Notes under the pieces: generated by a model
The model's database searches: none
What the model was told of the DNA's origin: nothing
What the model saw: the letters and a program-made list of their open reading frames with translations, nothing else
Shown here: positions 1-6,483 of the stretch, in pieces
Layout of the letters: the number at the start of each line of letters is the position of its first letter
Numbering within the stretch: position 1 is the first letter of the stretch
Program-made: the position numbers and the translations under genes
NCBI GenBank assembly: GCA_031267485.1
Contig: JAIRYY010000244.1
Coordinates: 1 to 7,975 of the forward strand
Source of the DNA: Tannerella sp.
GTDB lineage: Bacteria > Bacteroidota > Bacteroidia > Bacteroidales > Tannerellaceae
Reading direction: 5' to 3'
DNA: 7,975 nucleotides

Positions 1-42
1 CATCCGCTCGAGTGGGCGAGCCATCCGCTCGAGTGGGCGAGC
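1..42. repeat. 21-bp tandem repeat, two exact copies, truncated by window edge
   Basis: Positions 1-21 and 22-42 are identical, so this is a perfect head-to-tail duplication. Each unit contains a short inverted repeat, GCTCG-AGTGGG-CGAGC, with a CTCGAG palindrome partly inside it, so each unit could form a 5-bp-stem hairpin in single-stranded DNA or RNA. It lies 10 bp beyond the stop codon of the MATE gene, on its downstream side. The array may continue outside the window. No T-run is visible, so it is not a standard terminator. Its role is unknown; a VNTR-like intergenic repeat is the simplest reading. Confidence 0.85.
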
Positions 43-52
43 CGGCGCCGCC

Positions 53-1378
53 TTACTCCATGATTTTTTTCACATTCAGCCGGTCGGAGCAGATGTACAG
101 CAGGATGCCGCGGGAAAGGAGGAAGACGAGGAACGATATCCACAGCGCCGTATTGCCCAGTGTGGGGGAGAGGGCGCAGAATGTCCCGAAAAACAGCAGG
201 GTGGAGAGGAAGACGGTGTTGCGCAGCAGTTTTGTTTTCGTTGCGCCTATCATGATTCCGTCTATCATGAAGGGGATGCATCCCGCGAGGGGAACGGCGA
301 TGATCCATACGATGTACTGTCCGGCCATGTTTACGACTTCCTCCGAGGGCGAGAAAATCATCAGTATTTCTTTCCAGGCGATGAGGTAGACGGCGACGTA
401 CAGGAGGGCGATGACGAGCGACCAGCCTGTCAGGCGACGGATGTAGCGTTTCAGCATGTCGGGGTTGCGTTCGCCGACGAAGCGTCCCGCAAGGGCCTCG
501 CCGGCGTATGCGAAGCCGTCGGACATATAGGAAAAGAGGGTAAACAGCTGCATGAGCAGGGCGTTTGTCGTCAATATCGTGTCGCCGAAACGCGCCGAGG
601 AGGCGGTGAAAAACGTATAAACGGCGACGACGCATGCCGTGCGGAGGAAAATGTCTTTGTTGACGTGCAGAAACCGCGCGACAGGCTCAAAACGCAGCGA
701 TTCCCGGAGGTCGAAATATGGCATGTATTTGCGGTATTTCACGAACCAGAGGGCGCATGACGACAGCAAACCGATGTATTGCGCGACTACCGTGCCATAA
801 GCTATGCCGGCGATTCCCATATCGAAGCGGAAAACGAAGAGCAGGCTGAACGCCGCATTCATAACGACCGACATAATCGCAATAATCATCGGCGTTTTGG
901 CGTCCTGCATACCGATAAACCAGCCCTGAACGGCAAAAAGGGAGATGGATGCGGGAACGGCCCATACACGCGCGAAAAAATATTCGCCGGCTAATCGTCG
1001 AACGGCATCGCTTCCCTGCATGACGTAAAGTGAGAAATCGCCAACCGGCTTGCGGAAAGCGACAAGGAGCAGCGCCATGATGAAAGCAAGCCACAGGGCG
1101 CGTACGAGCATATTGGCACATTCCCTGAAATTGCCGGCGCCATAGGCCTGGGCGGTGATGCCGCTCGCGCCCATGCGGAGGAATGCACAGTTCCAGTAGA
1201 TGAAATTGAAAATCGTCGTCCCGATGGAAAGCGCGGCAATGTTTACGTCCTCGCCGGTGCGTCCGGCAATGGCGATGTCGACCATACCCAGCATGGGGAT
1301 GACGATGTTTGAAATCATATTGGGGATGGCAAGCCTGAATATGTTCCTGTCAATGGACGAAACGTTCCGTGTTCCCAT
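53..1378 (-). CDS. MATE-family multidrug efflux transporter, DinF-like
   Basis: This encodes a 441-residue inner-membrane protein with about twelve hydrophobic segments, at roughly residues 13-38, 47-65, 92-108, 132-150, 163-185, 188-210, 245-263, 270-290, 316-335, 352-375, 386-403 and 409-428. That is the twelve-helix, two-bundle layout and usual length of MATE (multidrug and toxic compound extrusion) antiporters. The first helix reads RLAIPNMISNIVIPMLGMVD and is followed by a loop and helix with the AALSIGTTIFNF pattern of the DinF branch. Such proteins use Na+ or H+ gradients to export cationic drugs or metabolites; the substrate here cannot be told. The ATG is preceded by an A-run with a short AAGATG context and lies 8 bp after the acetyltransferase stop, so the two are probably co-transcribed. 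Family assignment is firm; the substrate is not. Confidence 0.93.
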   Translation of the reverse strand: MGTRNVSSIDRNIFRLAIPNMISNIVIPMLGMVDIAIAGRTGEDVNIAALSIGTTIFNFIYWNCAFLRMGASGITAQAYGAGNFRECANMLVRALWLAFIMALLLVAFRKPVGDFSLYVMQGSDAVRRLAGEYFFARVWAVPASISLFAVQGWFIGMQDAKTPMIIAIMSVVMNAAFSLLFVFRFDMGIAGIAYGTVVAQYIGLLSSCALWFVKYRKYMPYFDLRESLRFEPVARFLHVNKDIFLRTACVVAVYTFFTASSARFGDTILTTNALLMQLFTLFSYMSDGFAYAGEALAGRFVGERNPDMLKRYIRRLTGWSLVIALLYVAVYLIAWKEILMIFSPSEEVVNMAGQYIVWIIAVPLAGCIPFMIDGIMIGATKTKLLRNTVFLSTLLFFGTFCALSPTLGNTALWISFLVFLLSRGILLYICSDRLNVKKIME

Positions 1379-1386
1379 CTTTTTTT

Positions 1387-1875
1387 TTACGCCGGCAGCA
1401 GGAACAGCCAGTCGCCCACGTCAATCCACCGGTCGAACTTGCGGCCGACCTCCCTGTATTCGGATACCTGCCGGAATCCGAGTCTTTCATGAAGTTTCAC
1501 GCTTTGCGGGTTTGGAATGGCGATGCACGCGATGACGGCGTGCACGGGCGTTTTTTTCAGTTCTTCCAGGAGCGCCTTCATGAGCCGTGCGCCCAGGCCC
1601 CGGCCCTGATGCGACGGGGCTGCGTAGACCGTCGATTCCACCGTGTGGCGGTATGCCTCGCGCCGCTTCCACGGGGATGCGTAGCAGTAGCCGGATATGC
1701 GTCCCGCTTCCTCGCATACCAGATACGGGTGATTTTCGGAAATGGACAGGATTCTGTCCCGCATTTCCGCTACCGGTACGGGGTTTGTCTCGAACGTGAT
1801 GACCGTGTTCACGACGTAGTAATTGTATATTTCCGCCACGGCGGCGGCATCTTCGGGAATTGCCTTTCGAATCAT
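1387..1875 (-). CDS. GNAT N-acetyltransferase, phosphinothricin/methionine-sulfoximine acetyltransferase-like
   Basis: This is a complete 162-residue GNAT protein, the usual size for the Pat/Bar/YncA (MddA) group. It opens with IRKAIPEDAAAVAEIYNYYV, the typical first strand and helix, followed by a TFET segment. The acetyl-CoA pyrophosphate-binding motif A is HQGRGLGARLM at about residues 89-99. Motif B follows as NPQSVKLHERLGF, and the C-terminal part has the DRWIDVGDW pattern seen in the phosphinothricin acetyltransferase group. Members transfer acetyl from acetyl-CoA to the amino group of small amino-acid analogues or methionine derivatives. The true substrate is unknown, because most genomic members do not confer herbicide resistance. 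It sits 18 bp after pdxB and 8 bp before the MATE gene, so it probably shares their transcript. Pairing with an exporter hints at detoxification, but only weakly. Confidence 0.9.
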   Translation of the reverse strand: MIRKAIPEDAAAVAEIYNYYVVNTVITFETNPVPVAEMRDRILSISENHPYLVCEEAGRISGYCYASPWKRREAYRHTVESTVYAAPSHQGRGLGARLMKALLEELKKTPVHAVIACIAIPNPQSVKLHERLGFRQVSEYREVGRKFDRWIDVGDWLFLLPA

Positions 1876-1893
1876 TGTCGTTTCTGCCGTCTT

Positions 1894-3033
1894 TTAAACA
1901 ATCCTGAATCCGATGCCGCGGAGCGCTTTTACGGCATCTTCGCCGATATTGACCGGGCGGATGGTGAAATTCCCAAATTCGCGGCGTATGCGGTATCCTC
2001 CGCGCTGTTCCTCGAATGTTTCGGGCGAAGCTTTCAGCCGGTCGCTGTCCTCGCGAATGGGATAGGTGTGCGCGACGGCTTCGTGGATAATCTGTTCGTT
2101 CGACTTTCCGCTGCCGTCGAGGGATATTGCCATCGGCGCCGGGGGGACGGGAATATCTTCGGGATACCAGTCCGGCAGGATGTCGAGGCCGAAGAAGCGG
2201 CAAAACTCGCGAATGCAGGCCGCCGTTCCGTTCGCCTTGCCGTCGGCGGAGTATCCCGCAATGTGGGGAGTGCCGATGAAAGCGCTGTCCAGCAGGTCGC
2301 GGTCGGGGTTCGGTTCGCCCTCCCACACGTCGAGGATGCAGGCGGACAGGCGGCCGGATTGCATGGCGCGCTTCAGCGCTTCGGCGTCGGCAACCGGCCC
2401 GCGCGAGGAGTTGATGAAGACGGCGCCGGGTTTCATTTTCCCGAAGAAACCGTCCGATGCGAGGTGATGCGTCCTGTAGACGCCGTCCTTTGCAAGCGGG
2501 ACATGGCAGGTTACGATGTCGCTTTCGGCAAGCAGCCGGTCGAGCGCGACAAAGGTCGACGCACCCTCGCGTTCCGCCCGCGGAGGGTCGTTCGGCAATA
2601 CGCGCATGCCGAGCGCTTCCGCCGTCCGGACGACCTTGCCTCCCACGTTGCCAACGCCGATTACGCCGAGCGTCAGCTCCGGCAGTTTCAGCGCCCGCTC
2701 CCTCGCCAGCGTCATGATAGCGGCCGTGATGTATTGCTGCACGGACGACGAGTTGCATCCCGGCGCATTCACCCAGCGGATGCCCGCCGCATCGCAGTAG
2801 GCCGTATCTATGTGGTCAAACCCGATCGTGGCGGTGGCAATGAGTTTCACGCTGCTGCCTTTCAGCAGGGCTTCATTGCATTTTGTCCTCGTGCGCGTAA
2901 AAACCGCGTCGGCGTCGCTCACGTCCGCAGCCGTTATTCCGGCTCCCGGCCGATAGGCGATGTCTGCATAAGGCTCCATCACGCCCCGGAGGAACGGTAT
3001 TTTGTCGTCGGCAATGATTTTCAGTCGTTTCAT
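1894..3033 (-). CDS. pdxB: Erythronate-4-phosphate dehydrogenase (vitamin B6 biosynthesis)
   Basis: PdxB oxidises 4-phospho-D-erythronate to 2-oxo-3-hydroxy-4-phosphobutanoate, the second step of the deoxyxylulose-5-phosphate-dependent pyridoxal phosphate pathway in the cytosol. The 379-residue product matches the family length of about 380. It has the D-2-hydroxyacid dehydrogenase layout: an N-terminal substrate-domain half, the NAD-binding Rossmann motif GVIGVGNVGG near residue 123, and catalytic residues near Arg210 (SSRGPV), Glu240 (WEGEP) and His257 (TPHIAG). The Glu-to-His spacing of 17 equals that of E. coli PdxB. The C-terminal 90 or so residues after the Rossmann domain correspond to the PdxB dimerisation domain, which separates it from SerA and lactate dehydrogenases. 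The segment RTRTKCNE near residue 47 is also typical. It starts 14 bp after the LarA-like gene, so it is likely co-transcribed without sharing a pathway. Confidence 0.93.
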   Translation of the reverse strand: MKRLKIIADDKIPFLRGVMEPYADIAYRPGAGITAADVSDADAVFTRTRTKCNEALLKGSSVKLIATATIGFDHIDTAYCDAAGIRWVNAPGCNSSSVQQYITAAIMTLARERALKLPELTLGVIGVGNVGGKVVRTAEALGMRVLPNDPPRAEREGASTFVALDRLLAESDIVTCHVPLAKDGVYRTHHLASDGFFGKMKPGAVFINSSRGPVADAEALKRAMQSGRLSACILDVWEGEPNPDRDLLDSAFIGTPHIAGYSADGKANGTAACIREFCRFFGLDILPDWYPEDIPVPPAPMAISLDGSGKSNEQIIHEAVAHTYPIREDSDRLKASPETFEEQRGGYRIRREFGNFTIRPVNIGEDAVKALRGIGFRIV

Positions 3034-3047
3034 TTCGTTTTATTTCT

Positions 3048-4313
3048 CTATTTAAACCGTTCCCGGTAAGCCCACAGCCCCAGCGCGGGATTGGAGATGT
3101 AATACACCTCCTCGCCGTCGACCGTATTCCAGCCGTCCGTCAGCTTTTCGGGATTGTACTTCTTCGTCATCTCGTCCAGCTCCGCGTAATTGAACCCCAC
3201 GCCTTCTATCTCCTCGCGCGTAAGGTGTCCGGGGCAGTACGTGATACGGAACCGCCCTTCGGATGTCCCGTGAATCAAATGGGCGGCAACGCCGAGACTG
3301 TTTTGCAGGTCTTCGTTTTCTTCGACATATTTCAGCACCTGCGGGGTATGGACGTAACCGTATTTGCGAATGAGCCTGTCGTTCGTCGGGTCTTCGCCGA
3401 ACTGATGCAGTCCGGGCGCCAGGACAATCAGTTCGCCATCGTCGGCAATCGCCATGCGGGTGCGGTAAATGCTCTTGTTGCCGAGCCACGTGCTGCGAAA
3501 TTCTTCGGGGTCGAGATAGACGACCACCTTCTTCATTTCCCGGTCCATCATGCGGAAGTTCGTCTCGAGCGACAATGCCGCCGCTTTCTCGAAACACTCG
3601 AAATCGTCGCCGATGTAAAGCCCGCGCATCTGCAGCCCGTCGCTTCCTTCGGACACGACCGTCTGCAGGTAGACAATCGGCAGGCCGTTCGTGAAATGGT
3701 CGGATGCGTAATTGAGCGCTTTCCTGACCGGCCCCACAGCCCGTCCCATAATACGTTCCATGCCATAAGCCGCCCCGATAAAGTGGCTTTTGTTGATACA
3801 CTCCGCGCCTCCGACGCCAACAAAAATATTCTTGTTATAGTTTGCCATACCGATTACTTCGTGTGGAACGACCTGTCCGAGCGACAGGATGAGGTCGTAT
3901 CCGCCTTCGGGTAGCAGGCGGTTAACCTGCACCGGCACGGGATAGTCGATAGCCCCCTCGGATATTTCCCTCACGTATTCGCCGGGAACCGTACCCACGG
4001 TGACGACATCTTCGCGCCAGTTGTGTACGCGGAACAGCGATTTCGGCACTCCGGGAAACATCTTTCCCACTTCCGCGTCCGTCATCGGGAAATGCGTCCC
4101 CAAAGCCGGAAGCACATCCGTCAGACGCTCGCCGTAGTATTCGTAAACATACTGCATAAGTTCGCCCGCCCTCGAATGGAAACGGGTGAAATCCGGCGGT
4201 ATGGCAAGTACCTTTTTCCGGTCTCCCAGTTTGTCAAACGTCTCAAATAAAGCCTTTTTAATCTCCTCGCCGCCGAAAGCCTTCGCCGGCGCGCCTTGTC
4301 CGTAATATAACAT
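3048..4313 (-). CDS. LarA-superfamily nickel-pincer hydroxy-acid racemase/epimerase
   Basis: The 421-residue protein belongs to the lactate racemase (LarA, DUF2088) superfamily, cytosolic enzymes that move the C2 hydrogen of 2-hydroxy acids using a nickel-pincer (NPN) cofactor. Residues known from Lactiplantibacillus plantarum LarA are matched: Asp41/Thr43/Arg44 (PPDFTRF; LarA Asp72/Arg75, cofactor phosphate), His74 (LGTHFPMT; LarA His108), His151 (VVPHEVIG; His174), Lys161 (NYNKN; Lys184, covalent cofactor link) and His177 (NKSHF; His200, nickel ligand). The His-Lys-His spacings of 10 and 16 equal those of LarA. The SGG-containing loop of LarA is replaced by GMANYN, so this is a distinct subfamily and the substrate is probably not lactate. 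No larB, larC or larE cofactor genes are present here. Nearby UxuB-like and sugar-kinase genes suggest a sugar-acid substrate such as gluconate/mannonate; this is inference. A T-rich stretch (A-rich in mRNA) precedes the ATG. Confidence 0.88.
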   Translation of the reverse strand: MLYYGQGAPAKAFGGEEIKKALFETFDKLGDRKKVLAIPPDFTRFHSRAGELMQYVYEYYGERLTDVLPALGTHFPMTDAEVGKMFPGVPKSLFRVHNWREDVVTVGTVPGEYVREISEGAIDYPVPVQVNRLLPEGGYDLILSLGQVVPHEVIGMANYNKNIFVGVGGAECINKSHFIGAAYGMERIMGRAVGPVRKALNYASDHFTNGLPIVYLQTVVSEGSDGLQMRGLYIGDDFECFEKAAALSLETNFRMMDREMKKVVVYLDPEEFRSTWLGNKSIYRTRMAIADDGELIVLAPGLHQFGEDPTNDRLIRKYGYVHTPQVLKYVEENEDLQNSLGVAAHLIHGTSEGRFRITYCPGHLTREEIEGVGFNYAELDEMTKKYNPEKLTDGWNTVDGEEVYYISNPALGLWAYRERFK

Positions 4314-4342
4314 AATGGTGATTTTTTTTTCTGATTTTTTTT
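4314..4342 (-). promoter_or_regulatory. A-rich translation leader of the LarA-like gene
   Basis: On the mRNA strand the bases just before the ATG contain two A-runs of eight and nine separated by TCAG, then ATCACCATT. There is no Shine-Dalgarno-like GGAGG. A-rich leaders of this kind are the usual Bacteroidetes alternative to a Shine-Dalgarno site. They support the ATG at 4313 as the start. No TAnnTTTG promoter box is visible in the gap 4314-4538, so the gene may depend on transcription from upstream. Confidence 0.5.
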
Positions 4343-4357
4343 GCGGATAAATAATGA

Positions 4358-4515
4358 GGCTGTCTCAAAAGCACGCAGATGACGCAGACCGGACGGATTT
4401 GCGCAGATTTTTATAAATATTAATTAGACGAAATGCATATTATCAGCTAATTGGCAATCTGCGTTAATCTATAAAATCGGCGTTATCTGCGTGCTAAGAG
4501 ACTTTTGAGACAGCC
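4358..4515. repeat. 158-bp imperfect inverted repeat, MITE-like element
   Basis: The ends are perfect 14-bp inverted repeats: GGCTGTCTCAAAAG at 4358-4371 and its complement at 4502-4515. Pairing continues inward: 4371-4385 against 4480-4494 with 14 of 15 matching, after a seven-to-eight-base insertion on the right side, then 4396-4409 against 4456-4469 with 12 of 14 matching. Near the centre, AATTAG (4422-4427) pairs with CTAATT (4447-4452). The arms carry recurrent CGCAGAT/ATCTGCG words. No reading frame of note lies inside, and no clear target-site duplication flanks it. The layout fits a miniature inverted-repeat transposable element, that is, non-autonomous insertion-sequence ends. As RNA it would fold into a long hairpin between the kinase and LarA-like genes. 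The family was not identified. Confidence 0.8.
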
Positions 4516-4538
4516 CGTTTTTTAGCCGCGAATAACGA

Positions 4539-5615
4539 TTATCTTAAAACTCTCGCGTTACCGCCCCAGATGCTCCATATCTGGTCTTCATCGGCCGGCT
4601 GTCCGTAATCCGTCAGGAACGTGGTGGCAAGCGCACCCGTAGCCCATCCGAACTGCGCCCATTTTTCAGGCGCCCACCCTTTCAGGATGCCGTAAAGCAG
4701 TCCGCCGACAAACCCGTCGCCGCCGCCGATGCGGTCGAGCACATTGATAGGACGCGGTTCGATAACGTGCCAGTCGTCGCCTTCGAGCATGATGGCGCCC
4801 CACAAATGACTGTTCGCATTCACCACTTCGCGCAGTGTCGTGGCAAAAACCGACGCGCCCGGGAACGATTTCCTCACGTTCCGAATCATACCCTTGAAGC
4901 TGTCTATCTTGGCGGCAATATCTTTCCCGCCGGCTTCCGGCCCTTCGATGCCGAGGCACAGCTGAAAATCCTCTTCGTTACCAACCAGAATATCGGCAAT
5001 GGAGGCTATCTCCGCAAAGATGTCGTGCAGTTCCTGTTCGCGCCCTTTCCAGAAAGAGGCGCGGTAGTTGAGGTCAAACGCAATTTTCGTGTCATACTTT
5101 TTGGCCGTCCGCGCCAGTTCGAGGCAAAACCGGCTTGTCTCCTGCGACAGGGCGCCGATAAGCCCCGACAGGTGAAGAATCTGAACGCCCTCCTGTCCGA
5201 AAAGGCGGCCGAGGTCAAAATCCTTTACATTGAGCGTTCTGCCCACTTCTCCGCTGCGGTCGTTCCAGACGCGCGGGCCGCGCGAGCCGAGTCCGCTGTC
5301 GGCAATATTAATCTGATGCCGGTAGCCCCACGGCCCTCCCTGTTCGACATCCCTGCCCTCGTACTCCAGATGACGGCTGCGCAGACTGTCCTTGATAAAC
5401 TGTGCAACAGGACTGCCTTTCACGAAAGTAGTAAGCACTTTGACCGGAAGTCCGAGATAGGCGGATACGTTCGCCACGTTCGTCTCCGCGCTTGTTGCCT
5501 GCATAAACAGATTGCTGCTCGTATGTATCGGTTGTCCCTGTGCCACGGGTGTAAGACGTATGCCCATACTTGTTGGTACCACCAACGACCACTTGTAATT
5601 TTCTTTCAGTTTCAT
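4539..5615 (-). CDS. PfkB-family sugar kinase, 2-keto-3-deoxygluconate kinase-like
   Basis: The product is a 358-residue ribokinase/PfkB-fold kinase. The C-terminal PfkB signature is DRIGGGDGFVGG at residues 294-305, in which Asp300 is the expected catalytic base and the glycines form the anion hole. FDLNYRASFW at 180-189 and GNEEDF at 211-216 are features I associate with KdgK, which phosphorylates 2-keto-3-deoxygluconate to KDPG for the Entner-Doudoroff aldolase. The substrate is inferred, also from the adjacent mannonate oxidoreductase-like gene. The usual N-terminal GGAxxNVA substrate motif is degenerate (SAETNVA, residues 42-48), so another keto-sugar or sugar acid remains possible. I chose the ATG at 5615: it begins the conserved strand after a short lead-in and leaves a 31-bp AT-rich gap. 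An upstream ATG at 5663 would add 16 poorly conserved residues and overlap the SDR gene. Confidence 0.85.
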   Translation of the reverse strand: MKLKENYKWSLVVPTSMGIRLTPVAQGQPIHTSSNLFMQATSAETNVANVSAYLGLPVKVLTTFVKGSPVAQFIKDSLRSRHLEYEGRDVEQGGPWGYRHQINIADSGLGSRGPRVWNDRSGEVGRTLNVKDFDLGRLFGQEGVQILHLSGLIGALSQETSRFCLELARTAKKYDTKIAFDLNYRASFWKGREQELHDIFAEIASIADILVGNEEDFQLCLGIEGPEAGGKDIAAKIDSFKGMIRNVRKSFPGASVFATTLREVVNANSHLWGAIMLEGDDWHVIEPRPINVLDRIGGGDGFVGGLLYGILKGWAPEKWAQFGWATGALATTFLTDYGQPADEDQIWSIWGGNARVLR

Positions 5616-5646
5616 TGAATTATAATAAATTAGTGAATAATAATGC

Positions 5647-6462
5647 TTAAATGGAGAACGCATCGAATCCCCCGTCTATCGGGACGATTGTCCCCGTGAC
5701 AAAAGCGGAGGCGTCACTCGCAAGCCACTGTATGGTGCCGAGCAGCTCGTCCGGACGGCCAAGGCGGCGGAACGGCGTATGTGCCGTCACGCTTTTACAT
5801 CTTTCCGTCGGCGAACCGTCCGGATTACTCATCAGCGCCCTGTTCTGTTCGGTGAGGAAAAATCCCGGAGCGATGGCGTTCACGCGCAGGCCCTCTCCGA
5901 ATTTCGTTGCCAGCTCGCCCGCCATATACTGTGTGAAATTGCTGATTGCCGCTTTTGCACATCCGTAGCCGACGACACGTGTCAGCGGACGCAATGCCGA
6001 TTCCGACGAGATATTGATGATACATCCTTTTTTATTATCCGCCATGACTTTGGCAAAAACCATAGTCGGCAGTACCGTTCCGAAAAGGTTCAGGTCGACA
6101 ACCTTGCGGAACGCATCCACATCAAGGTCGAAGAATGTTTTTTCAGGCGGAATCGTCGCCCCGCCCATATTGCCTCCGGCCAGGTTGATAAGAACGTCAA
6201 TCGTACCGAAAGCCGCCAGGATGTCAGCCCTGTTCCGTCCGAGCACATCCCTGTCGAGTACATCCGTTTCCAGAAACAGGGCGATGCCCCCTTCTCCCTT
6301 TATTTCCTCTTCCAGCGCTTTCCCGCCTTCCACGTTCCGGTCAAGGATTACAACCCTGGCCTTTTCGCCTGCCAGATGCTTGGCCATGCTGCCGCCAAGA
6401 ATACCGCATCCTCCCGTGAGGATAATCACTTTGTCTTTTACACTGAATAACTTATTTTCCAT
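5647..6462 (-). CDS. SDR oxidoreductase, D-mannonate oxidoreductase (fructuronate reductase)-like
   Basis: This is a 271-residue classical short-chain dehydrogenase/reductase. It shows the nucleotide-binding glycine motif TGGCGILGG at 16-24, in the TGGxGxLG form common in UxuB-type SDRs. Asp41 at the end of the second strand predicts NAD(H) rather than NADP(H). It also has NLAGGN at 93-98, catalytic Asn125, Ser153, Tyr166 and Lys170 (YGCAK), and a C-terminal VPIDGGFDAFSI ending. The stretch from PLTRVVGYG through APGFFLTEQNR and HTPFRRLG matches what I know of D-mannonate oxidoreductases that interconvert D-fructuronate and D-mannonate. These SDR enzymes are unrelated in fold to E. coli UxuB. 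It lies 21 bp after the LacI gene and 31 bp before the kinase, implying one operon. The family is certain; the substrate is likely but not proven. Confidence 0.88.
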   Translation of the reverse strand: MENKLFSVKDKVIILTGGCGILGGSMAKHLAGEKARVVILDRNVEGGKALEEEIKGEGGIALFLETDVLDRDVLGRNRADILAAFGTIDVLINLAGGNMGGATIPPEKTFFDLDVDAFRKVVDLNLFGTVLPTMVFAKVMADNKKGCIINISSESALRPLTRVVGYGCAKAAISNFTQYMAGELATKFGEGLRVNAIAPGFFLTEQNRALMSNPDGSPTERCKSVTAHTPFRRLGRPDELLGTIQWLASDASAFVTGTIVPIDGGFDAFSI

Positions 6463-6483
6463 GTTCGTCTGTTTTTAAATGAT

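Noticed and set aside
1..52. CRISPR array
   Set aside because: Copies are directly adjacent with no spacers, and no cas genes are present.
12..389. 125-codon plus-strand frame starting in the tandem repeat
   Set aside because: It overlaps the C-terminal third of the MATE gene antisense and has no family features. The repeated VGEPSAR-like start only reflects the 21-bp repeat.
1369..3069. 566-codon plus-strand open frame antisense to the GNAT and pdxB genes
   Set aside because: It is arginine-rich with no domain signature, and it lies opposite two clearly recognisable genes with full motifs. GC-rich codon use leaves antisense frames open by chance.
5572..5586. GTTGGTACCACCAAC inverted repeat
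   Set aside because: It is inside the kinase N-terminal coding region (VVPT codons) with no promoter nearby, so probably coincidental.
4767..5618. 283-codon plus-strand open frame antisense to the sugar kinase
   Set aside because: No recognisable motif; it mirrors the kinase coding sequence, whose catalytic motif is intact.
5616..5663. ATG at 5663 extending the sugar kinase by 16 residues
   Set aside because: It overlaps the end of the SDR gene, and the extra residues (MRSPFKHYYSLIYYNS) are not part of a PfkB fold; the ATG at 5615 fits better.
5974..5983. GACACGTGTC, a perfect CG-centred palindrome
   Set aside because: It lies within the conserved LTRVV codons of the SDR gene, differs from the leader operator, and is short enough to arise from codon choice.
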